Shown here: one piece after another, positions 38,869-48,007 of the stretch
Layout of the letters: each line of letters opens with the position of its first letter
Position numbering within the stretch: position 1 is the stretch's first letter
Origin: PFL42 sp963789825
GTDB taxonomy: Bacteria > Chloroflexota > Anaerolineae > Anaerolineales > E44-bin32
DNA length: 64,000 nucleotides
Assembly: GCA_963789825.1 (NCBI GenBank)
Contig: CAWBME010000007.1
Coordinates: 310,001-374,000 of the forward strand
Direction: 5' to 3'
The notes under the pieces: generated by a model
Seen by the model: only the letters and a program-made list of their open reading frames with translations
The model's database searches: none
Told to the model about the DNA's origin: nothing
Made by a program: the position numbers and the translations under genes

Positions 38869-39837
38869 CTACAGGCCTCGTTCGCCGCGGACGTACGGCA
38901 ACCCAAGCGCGGCAGGCGCCCCGACCCGCTTGCGCATCGCCTCACGCGATCCGATCACCAGGAACAGGATCGTGAAGGCATAGGGGACCATCTGCAGGAA
39001 GAAGCCCCAGTACGGGTTGTAGAAGAAGGGATTGGCCAGGCCGAGCAGCATCACCGGCCCCTGGATATCCAGGATCAGGCGGCGCAGGGCGCCGAACACA
39101 TACGCCCCGAAAGCCGCCCGCACCGGATCCCACTGGGCGAAGATCACCAGGCCGATGGCGATCCACCCCTGGCCGGAGGTCGTCATCTCGCTGAACCAAC
39201 CCGGCGAGACCGCCAGGCTGATCGTCGCCCCGGCCAGGCCGGCCAGCGCACCGCCGACGAAGACATACAGGTGGCGCAGCAGGGCAACGTTGATTCCCAG
39301 CGCATCGGCGGCGGCCGGGAACTCACCAATGGCACGCAAGTGCATTCCCGGGCGGGTGCGGTTGATGTAGTACCACGCCGCCGGCACAAGCAGAAAGCCG
39401 ATGTAGACCAGAACGCTTTGGTTGGTGAAGAAGATCGGCCCCAGTAGCGGGATCTCGGTCAGCAGGGGTATCGAGAAGCGTGGCAGCAGCGGCAGCGCGC
39501 CGGCCTTGCTCAGCCCCTCGCCGAACACCAACGCCAGGCCGATGGCGGCGAAATTGAGCGCCAGCCCGCTCAGCACCTGGTCGGCGCGGAACTCAATGGC
39601 GATCACCGCATGGATCTGGCTGATCAGGGCGCTGGCGAGCATGGCCAGCAGCAGGCCCAGCCACGGGTTGCCACTGACCAGGGCGACCGAGATGGCGGTC
39701 ATGGCGCCAATCAGCATCATGCCCTCGACGCCCAGGTTGAGCACGCCCGATCGCTCGGCGAAGATCTCACCGATCGTGGCGAACAGCAGTACGGTTCCCG
39801 AGGCGACGCCGGCCTGGAGGATGATGACCAGGTCCAT
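38869..39837 (-). CDS. Nucleoside-type ABC transporter permease 2
   Basis: A 322-residue inner-membrane permease of the BMP/guanosine transporter class (NupQ/YufQ-like) with about eight to nine hydrophobic segments. Typical blocks are GEIFAERSGVLNLGVEGMML, ADQVLSGLALNF, GMHLRAIGEFPAAADALGIN and ALAGLAGA. It lies one base after the first permease gene and before thrC. With the ATP-binding protein and BMP lipoprotein it forms a complete uptake system for nucleosides or nucleobases. Confidence 0.92.
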   Translation of the reverse strand: MDLVIILQAGVASGTVLLFATIGEIFAERSGVLNLGVEGMMLIGAMTAISVALVSGNPWLGLLLAMLASALISQIHAVIAIEFRADQVLSGLALNFAAIGLALVFGEGLSKAGALPLLPRFSIPLLTEIPLLGPIFFTNQSVLVYIGFLLVPAAWYYINRTRPGMHLRAIGEFPAAADALGINVALLRHLYVFVGGALAGLAGATISLAVSPGWFSEMTTSGQGWIAIGLVIFAQWDPVRAAFGAYVFGALRRLILDIQGPVMLLGLANPFFYNPYWGFFLQMVPYAFTILFLVIGSREAMRKRVGAPAALGLPYVRGERGL

Positions 39838-39838
39838 G

Positions 39839-40972
39839 CTAGGCCTCCGAGCTCCGACGATTGATCACGACTCGGTTGCGCACCAGAAAGTCGCTGGCGA
39901 TCAGGCAGACCAGCACGATCCCCTGGATCATCTTCGGCACGCCCGAAGGCTGGATCTCGCGCCCGGCCAGGATCAGCGCGCCGAACAGGATCGAGACCGG
40001 GACGACGGCCAGCGGGTTGAGCTTGGCGAGCCAGGCGATGATGATCCCGGTGAATCCGTAGCCGGGAGAAATCGCGCCCTGCAGGCGGTGGACGACGCCC
40101 GAGATTTCGGACATGCCGGCCAACCCGGCCAGCCCGCCCGACAGCATCATCACGAGCACCGTGTTGAAGGCGATGCGGATACCGGCGTAGCGCGCCGCCC
40201 GCGGGTTGTCGCCGGTCAAGCGGATCTCATAGCCCCACTGGCTGCGATCGAGCACCCACCAGATGATCACCGCCGCCACCAGCCCGAACACCAGGCCCAG
40301 GTGCAGGGTGATCCCGCGCAACTGGATGAACTGGGCGGCGTGGTCCGCCAGGCGCGGCAGCCAGGCGGTCTTGGGGAACACGCGGGTCATCTGGAAGCCG
40401 CCTTCGGTCCACACGGCAAAGATGAAGAAGTTGACCCAGGCGATGGCGATGTAGTTCAACATGAGCGTCGTGATGATTTCGTTGACGTTCAGGCGCGCCT
40501 TGAGAATCCCCGGGATGAAGCCCCACAACGCGCCGGCGGCGAAGCCGGCGACCATCATCGCCAGGATCGTCAGCCAGGCCGGCGTCTCAGGCGGGATCAA
40601 TGGCGTGAGCACAACCGCGCTGGCTCCGAAGGCGCCCATGTAGAATTGGCCTTCGGCGCCGATGTTCCACAGGCGCATGCGGAAGGCTACGGTGCAGGCC
40701 AGGCCGACCAGGATCAGCGGCGTGGCCTTGACCAGCGTGTCGGAGATCACGCCGAAGTTGCCAAAGGACGCTCGCAGCATGTAGCCATAGGCGCGCAGGG
40801 CATTGCCGCCGACGATCTCGAGCACCACGGCCCCCAGCAGCAGGGCAACCAGGACGGCGCCCAGTGAGACCGCCGTGCCGATCCCGCGCGGCTGCTCCAT
40901 GCGCGGCTCGACACGAATGACATAGGGGAAGGTCCAACGACGCCCGGAGCGTGAGGCGGATGCGCTCATCAC
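39839..40972 (-). CDS. Nucleoside-type ABC transporter permease 1
   Basis: A 377-residue permease (NupP/YufP-like), MMSASASRSGRRWTFPYV, with the first membrane helix after about residue 35. TLVKATPLILVGLACTVAFR, LWNIGAEGQFYMGAFGAS and GFTGIIIAWLAKLNPLAVVP are family blocks. The start overlaps the ATP-binding protein's stop by four bases. It acts with the second permease as a heterodimer. Confidence 0.92.
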   Translation of the reverse strand: MMSASASRSGRRWTFPYVIRVEPRMEQPRGIGTAVSLGAVLVALLLGAVVLEIVGGNALRAYGYMLRASFGNFGVISDTLVKATPLILVGLACTVAFRMRLWNIGAEGQFYMGAFGASAVVLTPLIPPETPAWLTILAMMVAGFAAGALWGFIPGILKARLNVNEIITTLMLNYIAIAWVNFFIFAVWTEGGFQMTRVFPKTAWLPRLADHAAQFIQLRGITLHLGLVFGLVAAVIIWWVLDRSQWGYEIRLTGDNPRAARYAGIRIAFNTVLVMMLSGGLAGLAGMSEISGVVHRLQGAISPGYGFTGIIIAWLAKLNPLAVVPVSILFGALILAGREIQPSGVPKMIQGIVLVCLIASDFLVRNRVVINRRSSEA

Positions 40973-42559
40973 GCCTCCCCTTTCAACCCGGCGATCGTCT
41001 CCAGCCGGTTGCCGGTCATCATCAGCCCCAACGTGGCCACATCGGTTTGCTCGACCTCACCCATCAGTTCGCCGGCGAAGATGACGTAGATCCGGTCGCT
41101 CAGGCTCATCAGCTCATCCAGCTCTTCCGACACCAGCAGCACGGCGGCGCCGGTCTCGCGCTGCTCGAGCAGCAGCCGCTGCACACCCTCGATGGCGCCG
41201 ACATCCAGGCCGCGCGTCGGTTGCATGGCGATCATCAGCTTCGGCTGGCTGGAGATCTCGCGCGCCAGGATGAGTCGCTGCAGGTTGCCGCCTGAGAGCA
41301 GGCGTACCGGCGTGTCGACCGAGGGCACATCGATCTCAAAGTCCTGGCGTAGCTTCACGGCCTGCTCCCGGGCGGCGGCGCCGTTGATCGCCGCGCCGCG
41401 CCCGATCGGAGGGCTGCGGTAGCCCTTCATGATCAGGTTGTCGGTGACCGACAGGTTGGGCGCGGTGCCGACGTGCGTGCGGTCCTCGGGAACGTGCGAC
41501 ACCCCGGCGCGGATCAGGCGCTGGATCGCTCGGCCGCGCGGCGCCCCGCGCTTGCCAGCCTGCACATATACCTCGCCGTTGACGATCACCCTACCCTGCG
41601 TCGGAGGGCGCAGGCCAGTGATCACTTCTGCCAGCTCCGACTGCCCGTTGCCTGCCACGCCGGCCAGGCCGACGATCTCTCCGGCGCGCACGTTCAAGGA
41701 CACACCGCGCAGCGCAGGCAGGCCGCGGTCGTTCAACCCATGCACGCCTTCCACGGCGAGCACAACCTCGCCCGGCCGACCCGGCTTGCGTTCGAGATGG
41801 AACATCACTTCGCGCCCCACCATCAGGCGCGCCATCTCACTGGCGCTGGTCTCGGCCGGCGAGATGCCGGCGGCGGTCACCCGGCCTTTGCGCAGCACGG
41901 TGATCCGGTCGGCGATGCGCGAGACTTCGTTCAGCTTGTGGCTGATGAAGACGACGGACTTGCCCTCGGCCACCATCGCCCGCAGCGTGCGGAACAGCTC
42001 ATCGATCTCCTGCGGAGCGAGCACGGCCGTCGGCTCGTCCAGGATCAGCACGCGTGCCCCGCGATACAGGATCTTGAGAATCTCGACGCGCTGTTGCTCC
42101 CCAACCGAGATCTGCCAGATCTTGGCTGCGGGATCGACGTGCAGTCCGTAGCGCTCGCCTAGCGCGCCGATCTCGCGTTCGTAGCTCGCCAGATGCATGA
42201 GGAAGCGCGGCTTGCCTAGGCCGAGCAGGATGTTCTCGGTGACGGTCTGCGTGGGGACCAGCATGAAGTGCTGGTGGACCATGCCAATGCCGTTGGCTGA
42301 TGGCATCGCCCGGAGAGCGGAAGGCGACCGGCCGGCCTTCGAGGGCAATCGAACCCGTGTCCGGCTGATACAGGCCGGTGAGGATGTTGACCAACGTGCT
42401 CTTGCCGGCGCCGTTCTCGCCCAACAGAGCGTGGATCTCTCCCTGGCGCAGAGTGAAGTCCACGGCATCGTTGGCCAACACGCCGGGAAATCGTTTGACA
42501 ATCCCGCGCATTTCCACGGCAAGCGCTGCATCGGGTTGGGCGGATGCTGTTTGTGTCAC
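40969..42559 (-). CDS. Nucleoside-type ABC transporter ATP-binding protein (two ATPase domains), frame break near 42301
   Basis: About 530 codons, with two fused ATPase domains as in RbsA/NupO/YufO. The first has GENGAGKSTLVNIL (Walker A), ISVGEQQRVEILKIL (signature) and LILDEPTAVL (Walker B). The second has a degenerate Walker A (GLAGVAGNGQSELAEV) and LLSGGNLQRLILAREI. The start MTQTASAQPD and the rest are in different frames; SPGDAI joins ANGIGMVHQHF when one extra base is removed, matching family length exactly. A strong hairpin separates it from the BMP lipoprotein gene upstream. Confidence 0.9.
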
Positions 42560-42622
42560 CAGGTCATTCCTGTGATGCGCAAACTCCGGTCTCTCCCGAA
42601 AACCCCAACCGCCTCATGCACA

Positions 42623-42661
42623 AATGGAGCCGGAACCCCTCTGTGGAGTTCCGGCTCCATT
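42623..42661 (-). terminator. Strong hairpin between the BMP lipoprotein and the ABC ATPase genes
   Basis: A perfect 14-base stem (42623-42636 with 42648-42661) and 11-base loop, just downstream of the lipoprotein stop. There is no strong T-run, so partial termination or 3'-end protection is likely. This would give more binding protein than transporter, as is usual in such operons. Confidence 0.6.
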
Positions 42662-42675
42662 ATAGGGTGAAACGA

Positions 42676-43947
42676 CTATTCGGGCAGTTCCGCGGTGATG
42701 CCCTCAGCCCACCACTTCATGCAGACGTCGATGCTACACGGCAAACCGAACTCCGGGAAGGCATCGAGATCAACCTGCTCCAGGCTTTGGCCTTCAGGCA
42801 AGACCACGTTCCCCTTGTTGTCGTTGATCGGCCCGGTGAACACGTCGAAGCGCGTGAACTCACCAGCCAGCATCTTGGCCAGTGTGTCTTCGACCATCGC
42901 GATCACTGCAGGGTCGAGATCGGCCACACCGGGTTGCGGGGTCTCCCCTTCCATGAAGCCATAGAGACCCAGGGCACCCGTATCGGCATCGAAGTACTCC
43001 CAACCGGGAACATAGGTTCCCGCGATGACCTGCTCCGCGATGCCAGCATAGATCGGACCCCAGACCCAGTACGGCGCAGTAAGGCAGGCGTCCACCTTGC
43101 AGGAGCCGTACCAGTCATAGGTCACGCCCCACTTGCCCTTCTCCTGCGCAACGTCCGCAACAGCCGGCGTGTCCGCACCGGTGAAGACGACCTGGGCGCC
43201 CGCGTCAAACAGCGAGGCGGCGGCCTCCTTCTCGATGATCGGGTCGTGCCAGGTGTTGATCCAGCGGACATCCATGGTGCATTCGGGGCAGGTCTTCTTC
43301 ATCCCCAGCGCAATGGCGTTGCCAAGGCGGATTTCTTCGGGGATCGGGAAGGTGGCCATATAGCCGAGTTTCGGGTTGCCGTCGGCCTTGGCGCGTGCGC
43401 CAGCCAGCATCCCAGCCAGGTACTTCATGTTTTCCATGGCGCCCATCAGGTTGCCGAAGTTCGTGCCGTTGGACTTGATACCGGTCAGGTGGATGAACAT
43501 CGAATCCGGGAATTCACCCGCTACGACTTCCATCGGATCCATGAAGCCGAACGAGGTGCCGAAGATCAGGTCGAATCCCTTGCGGGCAAGGCTGCGAAAG
43601 ACCTGCTCGGACTCCGCGCCCTCGGGCACGTTCTCGATGTAGGCGACGTTCACGTTGTCGACGTTCTCGGCCACGTACTCGAGGCCCTCGTAGTGAGCCT
43701 GCGACCAGCCGCCGTCATTGTGCGGCCCGATCAGCACCATGGCCACATTGAACTTGCCTTCTGCAATCTCGGGAATCTGGAAGCCGCCCACCTCTTCGGC
43801 GGGTGCCGGCGCGGCCGGCGCTTCGGTTGCCGCAGGTTCGGCCGGCTGCTCGGGAGCTGCCGGCGCTTCCCCGCCCCCGCCGCACGCCGCCAAGACCATC
43901 GCGGCGACGACCAACAGGCTTGCCAGTACCCAGATGCGCTTAGTCAT
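42676..43947 (-). CDS. BMP-family nucleoside-binding lipoprotein
   Basis: A 423-residue extracellular solute-binding lipoprotein for the ABC transporter. The signal peptide ends in a lipobox (VLAACGGGG), followed by an Ala/Pro/Glu-rich linker (about residues 27-52) and the BMP domain: VAMVLIGPHNDGGWSQAHYEG, RKGFDLIFGTSFGFMDP, YLAGMLAG, NTWHDPIIEKEAAASLFDAGAQVV and DTPAVADVAQEK. The binding domains of this family take purine nucleosides or related ligands. AAGGAGGAG lies eight bases before the ATG. It is the first transporter gene, downstream of carbamate kinase. Confidence 0.95.
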   Translation of the reverse strand: MTKRIWVLASLLVVAAMVLAACGGGGEAPAAPEQPAEPAATEAPAAPAPAEEVGGFQIPEIAEGKFNVAMVLIGPHNDGGWSQAHYEGLEYVAENVDNVNVAYIENVPEGAESEQVFRSLARKGFDLIFGTSFGFMDPMEVVAGEFPDSMFIHLTGIKSNGTNFGNLMGAMENMKYLAGMLAGARAKADGNPKLGYMATFPIPEEIRLGNAIALGMKKTCPECTMDVRWINTWHDPIIEKEAAASLFDAGAQVVFTGADTPAVADVAQEKGKWGVTYDWYGSCKVDACLTAPYWVWGPIYAGIAEQVIAGTYVPGWEYFDADTGALGLYGFMEGETPQPGVADLDPAVIAMVEDTLAKMLAGEFTRFDVFTGPINDNKGNVVLPEGQSLEQVDLDAFPEFGLPCSIDVCMKWWAEGITAELPE

Positions 43948-44051
43948 TTCAACTCCTCCTTGTGATCCAATGCATGACAGTCAGTCATCGAAGACGCTGG
44001 AAGAACGACTTGGCCCCCGACACCTCCTTCCCTTCCGAGACCTCGCTGGCT

Positions 44052-45008
44052 CTACGGCACAATCCGCGTGCCGGTCTTGCCCTGCAGGGCCCGCTCGATG
44101 TTGGCTGGGTCGGTGATCAGCGCTTCCTTGCCACCGCTCTCCAGGTAACGGATGATGGCCTCTATTTTCGGCCCCATGCTCCCTTTCGCAAAGTGACCTT
44201 CGGCCAGATATTGCTTGGCCTCCGCCAGGGTCAGCCGATCCAGCCAGGCCTGGTCGGGCTTGTTGAAATGGATGGCGACCTTCTCGACGGCGGTGGTGAT
44301 CAGGAGCAGGTCAGCCTTGACGGCATTGGCCAGCAGGGCGCCGCCGAAGTCCTTGTCGATGACGGCTTCGATTCCCTGCAGGTCGCCATGCTCATCCTCG
44401 ATCACCGGGATTCCCCCGCCGCCGACACAGATCACCACGAAGCCGCCCTCGACCAACTTCTGGATCGCCGGCGCCTCGATCACGCGTTTGGGATCCGGCG
44501 ATGCCACCACGCGCCGCCAGCCCCGACCGGCGTCCTCGACCACCGACCAGCCATCCGCCTGCCGATGCTGCTCCGCCTGGGCCTGGTCCATGAAGGAACC
44601 GATCGGCTTGCTCGGATTCTGGAAGGCGGGGTCGTTCCGGTCGACGAGAACCTGCGTGACGACCGTCGCGGCTTCCTTCTTGATCCCTCGCTTGCGGAAC
44701 TCGTTGTGCAGCGCCCGCTGGAACATGTAGCCGATGGCGCCCTGCGTGTCGGCCCCGCAGTAGTCGAGCGGAACCACGTGCAGTTCGTGCAGCGAAAGCT
44801 CAGACCGACGCAGGATGAAGCCCACCTGCGGCCCGTTGCCATGTGTCACCAGCACGTCCCAGCCGGCCTCGATCATGCCGGCGATGTGCGACATCGATTC
44901 CACGGCCGCGGCGTACTGGTCGGGGACCGTCTGGTGCTGCTTGTCCTTGATCAGGGAGTTGCCTCCCACGGCGACGACGGCGAGCTTCTTCTTGGGGTTG
45001 CTTGCCAT
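44052..45008 (-). CDS. arcC: Carbamate kinase
   Basis: Makes ATP from ADP and carbamoyl phosphate, releasing ammonia and CO2. The 318 residues include LAVVAVGGNSLI, LVTHGNGPQVGFILRRSEL, CVGGGGIPVIED, DKDFGGALLANAVKADLLLITTAVEKV and HFAKGSMGPKIEAI, which are the full set of family blocks. I chose MASNPKKK because GGAGG is eight bases upstream; an in-frame ATG eight codons earlier lacks this. It is placed after a YgeW-like carbamoyltransferase, so its likely substrate is carbamoyl phosphate from ureido compounds. Confidence 0.96.
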   Translation of the reverse strand: MASNPKKKLAVVAVGGNSLIKDKQHQTVPDQYAAAVESMSHIAGMIEAGWDVLVTHGNGPQVGFILRRSELSLHELHVVPLDYCGADTQGAIGYMFQRALHNEFRKRGIKKEAATVVTQVLVDRNDPAFQNPSKPIGSFMDQAQAEQHRQADGWSVVEDAGRGWRRVVASPDPKRVIEAPAIQKLVEGGFVVICVGGGGIPVIEDEHGDLQGIEAVIDKDFGGALLANAVKADLLLITTAVEKVAIHFNKPDQAWLDRLTLAEAKQYLAEGHFAKGSMGPKIEAIIRYLESGGKEALITDPANIERALQGKTGTRIVP

Positions 45009-45049
45009 TCTTCCTACCTCCTCGTGCGGCACAATCCGCCCGATCAGTC

Positions 45050-45116
45050 CAGCTGCTAGCGGCTAGCAGCCAGCGACTAGCGAGCAGCGAGCTAGTCGCC
45101 AGGAGCCAGTCGCTTG
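45050..45116. repeat. CTAG-rich short repeat block 1
   Basis: Repeats of CTAGC/GCTAG and CAGC with variable single-base steps, between carbamate kinase and the YgeW-like gene. It has the same character as the block at 46130-46199, so the YgeW-like gene is bracketed by both. Confidence 0.7.
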
Positions 45117-45124
45117 TTGCTTTC

Positions 45125-46106
45125 TTACGCCATCGTCAACGCCATGACCGCCTTCTGGGCGTGCATGCGGTTCTCGGCCTCGTCGTAGACCACGCTTTGC
45201 TCGCTGTCGATCACCCCGTCGGTGACCTCGACTTTGCGGTCCGCCGGCAGCGGGTGCATGTAGATCGCATCCGGCTTGGCGAGCTTCATGCGTCGCTCGT
45301 CCGTGATCCACGACTCGTACTTCTTGATGATCGCGCGCGCCTTCCTCCTGATCGGTGGTGGTCAGCATCGCCCCCCACGACTTGGCGTAGACGATATCGG
45401 CATCCTTGAATGCCTTGTCCATATCGTCGACCACTTCGAAGCCGGTGCCATAGCGCCTGGCTTGCTCACGGGCTTTGTCCATCACGTCCGGCATCAGCTT
45501 GAACTCAGGGGGATGCGCCAGCACCACGTCCAACCCGAAGCGCGGCATCTGCAGCACCAGCGACTGCGGCACCGACATCGGCTTCTGGTAGGAGGCGGCA
45601 TAGGCCCACGAGACCACCATCTTCTTGCGGCGCAGATCGCGCCCCTTCTTCTCGATCACCGTCATCAGGTCGGCCAGGATCTGGAACGGATGGTAGACCT
45701 CGCACTGCATGTTGAGCACGGGCACACGCGAGTGTCTGGCGACCTCGTTGAGGTACTGGTTGCCCACCCCCCAGTCGACGTGGCGGATGGCGATCCCGTC
45801 GAAGTAGCGTCCGAAGATCTGGCCGATCTCCTTGGGGGTATCGCCATGCGCGATCTGAGTGGTCTTGGATTCGATGAAGGCGGCATGTCCGCCCAACTGG
45901 GCCATCCCGGCTTCGAACGATCCGCGGGTGCGGGTGCTGGAGAAGAAGAACAGCATCGCCAGCACCTTGTCGCGCAGATAGGCATGCGGCTCGCCCAGCG
46001 CCCGCTTGCGCTTCAGGTCGAAGGCGACATCCAGGACGGTCTCGACCTCCTCCCGGCTGAAGTCGAGGTCGCCGATGAGATCACGTCCACGTAGATCCGT
46101 CTGCAT
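45125..46106 (-). CDS. ygeW: YgeW-type knotted carbamoyltransferase, frame break near 45345
   Basis: A transcarbamylase of the knotted type. FFFSSTRTRGSFEAG binds carbamoyl phosphate. TQIAHGDTPKEIG, VSWAYAASYQKPMSVPQ (the knot region), LDVVLAHPPEFKLMPDV and AFKDADIVYAKSW match E. coli YgeW blocks closely. The first carbamoyl-binding loop is YHPFQ (HPTQ or HPCQ in relatives), and HPLPAD replaces HCLPAD. The C-terminal part reads ARAIIKKYESWITDERR to MALTMA once one extra base is removed; the stop is at 45125 and the length about 326. AAGGAG precedes the chosen ATG. In purine-degrading bacteria YgeW is thought to act on a ureido intermediate; with carbamate kinase it would yield ATP. Confidence 0.87.
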
Positions 46107-46129
46107 GGTGCACTCCTTCATTCAGGTAA

Positions 46130-46199
46130 GCGGCTAGCGACTAGCAACTAGCGGCCAGCCAGCAGCTAGTTCACTGCTAATCGCTAGCTGCTAGTTGCT
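46130..46199. repeat. CTAG-rich short repeat block 2
   Basis: About 70 bases of CTAGC/GCTAG units, some forming small inverted repeats, between the ATCase-like and YgeW-like genes. See block 1. Confidence 0.7.
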
Positions 46200-46205
46200 T
46201 CTCCC

Positions 46206-47156
46206 CTACTCCATCGCCCCCAGCACCAGCGCCAACAGGGACATGCGCACCACGACGCCGTTGAAGGCCTCTTCCCAGTAGCGGGCATGCCTAGTGTAGT
46301 CGACTTCTTCCAGCAGCTCATCCATGCGCGGCAAGGAGTGCAAGATCAGCGAGTCCGGCTTGGCCTTGCGCATCAGCGCCTTGGTCACCTGGTAGTTGGC
46401 AGGCGTCATGCCGACGTCGCCCTTGCGCTCATCGCGCGACTTGGTGTAGTCGGGCTGAACCACCGGCTCCATGTAGATCACATCGGCGTCGGCGATCGCC
46501 TTCGAGACGTGATCGACCTCGCGGTAGTTGAGATTCAGCTCATCGAGCTCTTTCTTGAACTCCGGCAACAGCGACATCTCCGGCGGGGAAATGTAGGTCG
46601 CCTGGATGTCAAACTGGCTCATGGCATAGCTGATCGAGTGCATGGTGCGCATGCGCATGTCGCCGATCAACAAGAAGTTCAACCCATCGAGACGCCCCTT
46701 CTCCTTGTGGATGGTGTACATGTCAGTCAGGACCTGGGTCGGATGCTCTCCCCAGCCATCCCCGGCGTTGATCACCGGCACGCTCGACCAGCGGGCGGCC
46801 TCGTGCGGCGCACCTTGCTGGAAATGGCGCATCACGATCACGTCGCCATAGAACTCAAGCATGTGCACGGTGTCTTTGATCGACTCCTGATAGAAATCGC
46901 CGGCTCGGGTCATCTTGGCGTCGGCGAAGCCGGTCACCTTGCCCCCCAGGCGCAGCATGGCCGATTCGTGCGCCAGGCGGGTGCGGGTGCTGGGCTGGTA
47001 GAAGGCGGTCACCAGCGTCTTCTCTTTGAGCAGGTCGGTGTTCTTGCGGTCGCGGGCGAACGGCGCCAGCCGGTCCGCTACTTCGAACACCCGGTAGTAC
47101 TCGGAGCGTTCAAATCCCTTGAGTGAGAGGATGTCCCTCCCCATGAAACTACGCAT
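46206..47156 (-). CDS. Aspartate carbamoyltransferase-like protein with altered substrate loops
   Basis: A 316-residue carbamoyltransferase. Carbamoyl-phosphate residues are present: PSTRTRLAHESAMLRLGG, VIVMRHFQQGAP, NAGDGWGEHPTQ. The parts that contact aspartate in E. coli PyrB differ. The loop with Lys84 (KKGET) reads AGDFYQESIKDT, and the Arg of YMTRVQ is missing (YMEPVVQPDY). HPLPR is HSLPR. The overall fold and the C-terminal HARYWEEAFNGVVVRMSLLALVLG are PyrB-like. It may be a divergent true ATCase or use another amine, which fits its place between ygeW and the GntR regulator. AAGGAG lies about eight bases before the ATG. Confidence 0.8.
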   Translation of the reverse strand: MRSFMGRDILSLKGFERSEYYRVFEVADRLAPFARDRKNTDLLKEKTLVTAFYQPSTRTRLAHESAMLRLGGKVTGFADAKMTRAGDFYQESIKDTVHMLEFYGDVIVMRHFQQGAPHEAARWSSVPVINAGDGWGEHPTQVLTDMYTIHKEKGRLDGLNFLLIGDMRMRTMHSISYAMSQFDIQATYISPPEMSLLPEFKKELDELNLNYREVDHVSKAIADADVIYMEPVVQPDYTKSRDERKGDVGMTPANYQVTKALMRKAKPDSLILHSLPRMDELLEEVDYTRHARYWEEAFNGVVVRMSLLALVLGAME

Positions 47157-47249
47157 CGCGTTCCACTCCTTTTCGGATGAGAAGCCTTTCGACAGGCTTC
47201 GGATTCTCGGACGGTCAGTCCGCTTCGACCTGGAACTTCACCTCCACCT

Positions 47250-48006
47250 TCACCCGCCTCGGGCCGGGCGGCGGACGACGTGCAAGCGGAACGTGCCCGG
47301 AAGAAAGTAGCTCTGGCTGTGGTCGATCGCCGTTCCGGAGGGCGAGCACAAGATAGGCTTCCAGATACAGCAGCACGTCGCCGCGCTGGATGCGCAGCTC
47401 ACGCGCGATGTCGTGCGATGCGGAGACGGCGCTGATCTCGGTGCGCGACGAGTTCAGCGGTGGATCCCGGCGGGCTTGGAACAAGTCCAGCACCGAACCG
47501 CCGAAGCTTGGGCCGAGCTCATGCGGCTGGAGCACCGAAGCCGGGACGCGGTCGATCAAGAAGGCCACCGGCCGGCCGCCGGCCAGGATGCTGCGGGCGA
47601 TCTCGGTCAGGCCCTCACCTTCTGCCAGGCCCATCTGCTGGCGTTCGTCCGGGTCGGGATCGGCCGGGCGCACACGCAGCGAGCCCAGTTCGACCTTCAG
47701 GCCAATGCGGGCCGCCATGCTGTCGATGCTCTCCAAGACTTCCAGGCCGCTCTCGAGGGCGCGCGGCTTGCGTGTCACGACCGTTCCCACGCCCTGGCGA
47801 CGGACGATGCGCCCCTCCTCTTCGAACGGTCGCATGGCCTCGCGCAGCGTCGCCCGCGACACCCTGAGCTGCTTGGCAAGCTGCGGCTCGGAGGGCAGGA
47901 ACGAGCCGGGAGTTGTGCGCTCGAGCAGTTGACCCAGTGCCAGCTGTGTGCGCAGGTATTGGTCGCTGTGGCGGGTTGAGGCGTACGGGTCGGGATGCCA
48001 ACGCAG
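47250..48006 (-). CDS. GntR-family (HutC/UTRA) transcriptional regulator, frame break near 47345
   Basis: A DNA-binding regulator, likely ligand-controlled. The winged helix lies at the N-terminus (LLERTTPGSFLPSEPQLAKQL, then RVSRATLREAMRPFEEEGRI) and a UTRA ligand domain follows (LTEIARSILAGGRPVAFLIDRVP, DVLLYLEAYLV). One extra base near 47345 restores SPSGTAIDHSQSYFLPGTF and VVRRPARGG before the stop, the usual UTRA ending. No good ATG is seen; a CTG at 48006 just after the adenine deaminase stop is my guess and the start is uncertain. It probably controls this nucleobase operon, with a purine or ureido ligand; that is inferred from position. Confidence 0.8.
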
Positions 48007-48007
48007 A

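Noticed and set aside
45050..46199. The CTAG-rich blocks as a CRISPR array.
   Set aside because: Units are a few bases long and variable, without equal spacers, and no cas gene is near.
47181..47200. A seven-base hairpin (GAAGCCT...AGGCTTC) after the GntR gene as terminator.
   Set aside because: Short stem and no T-run; too weak to call.
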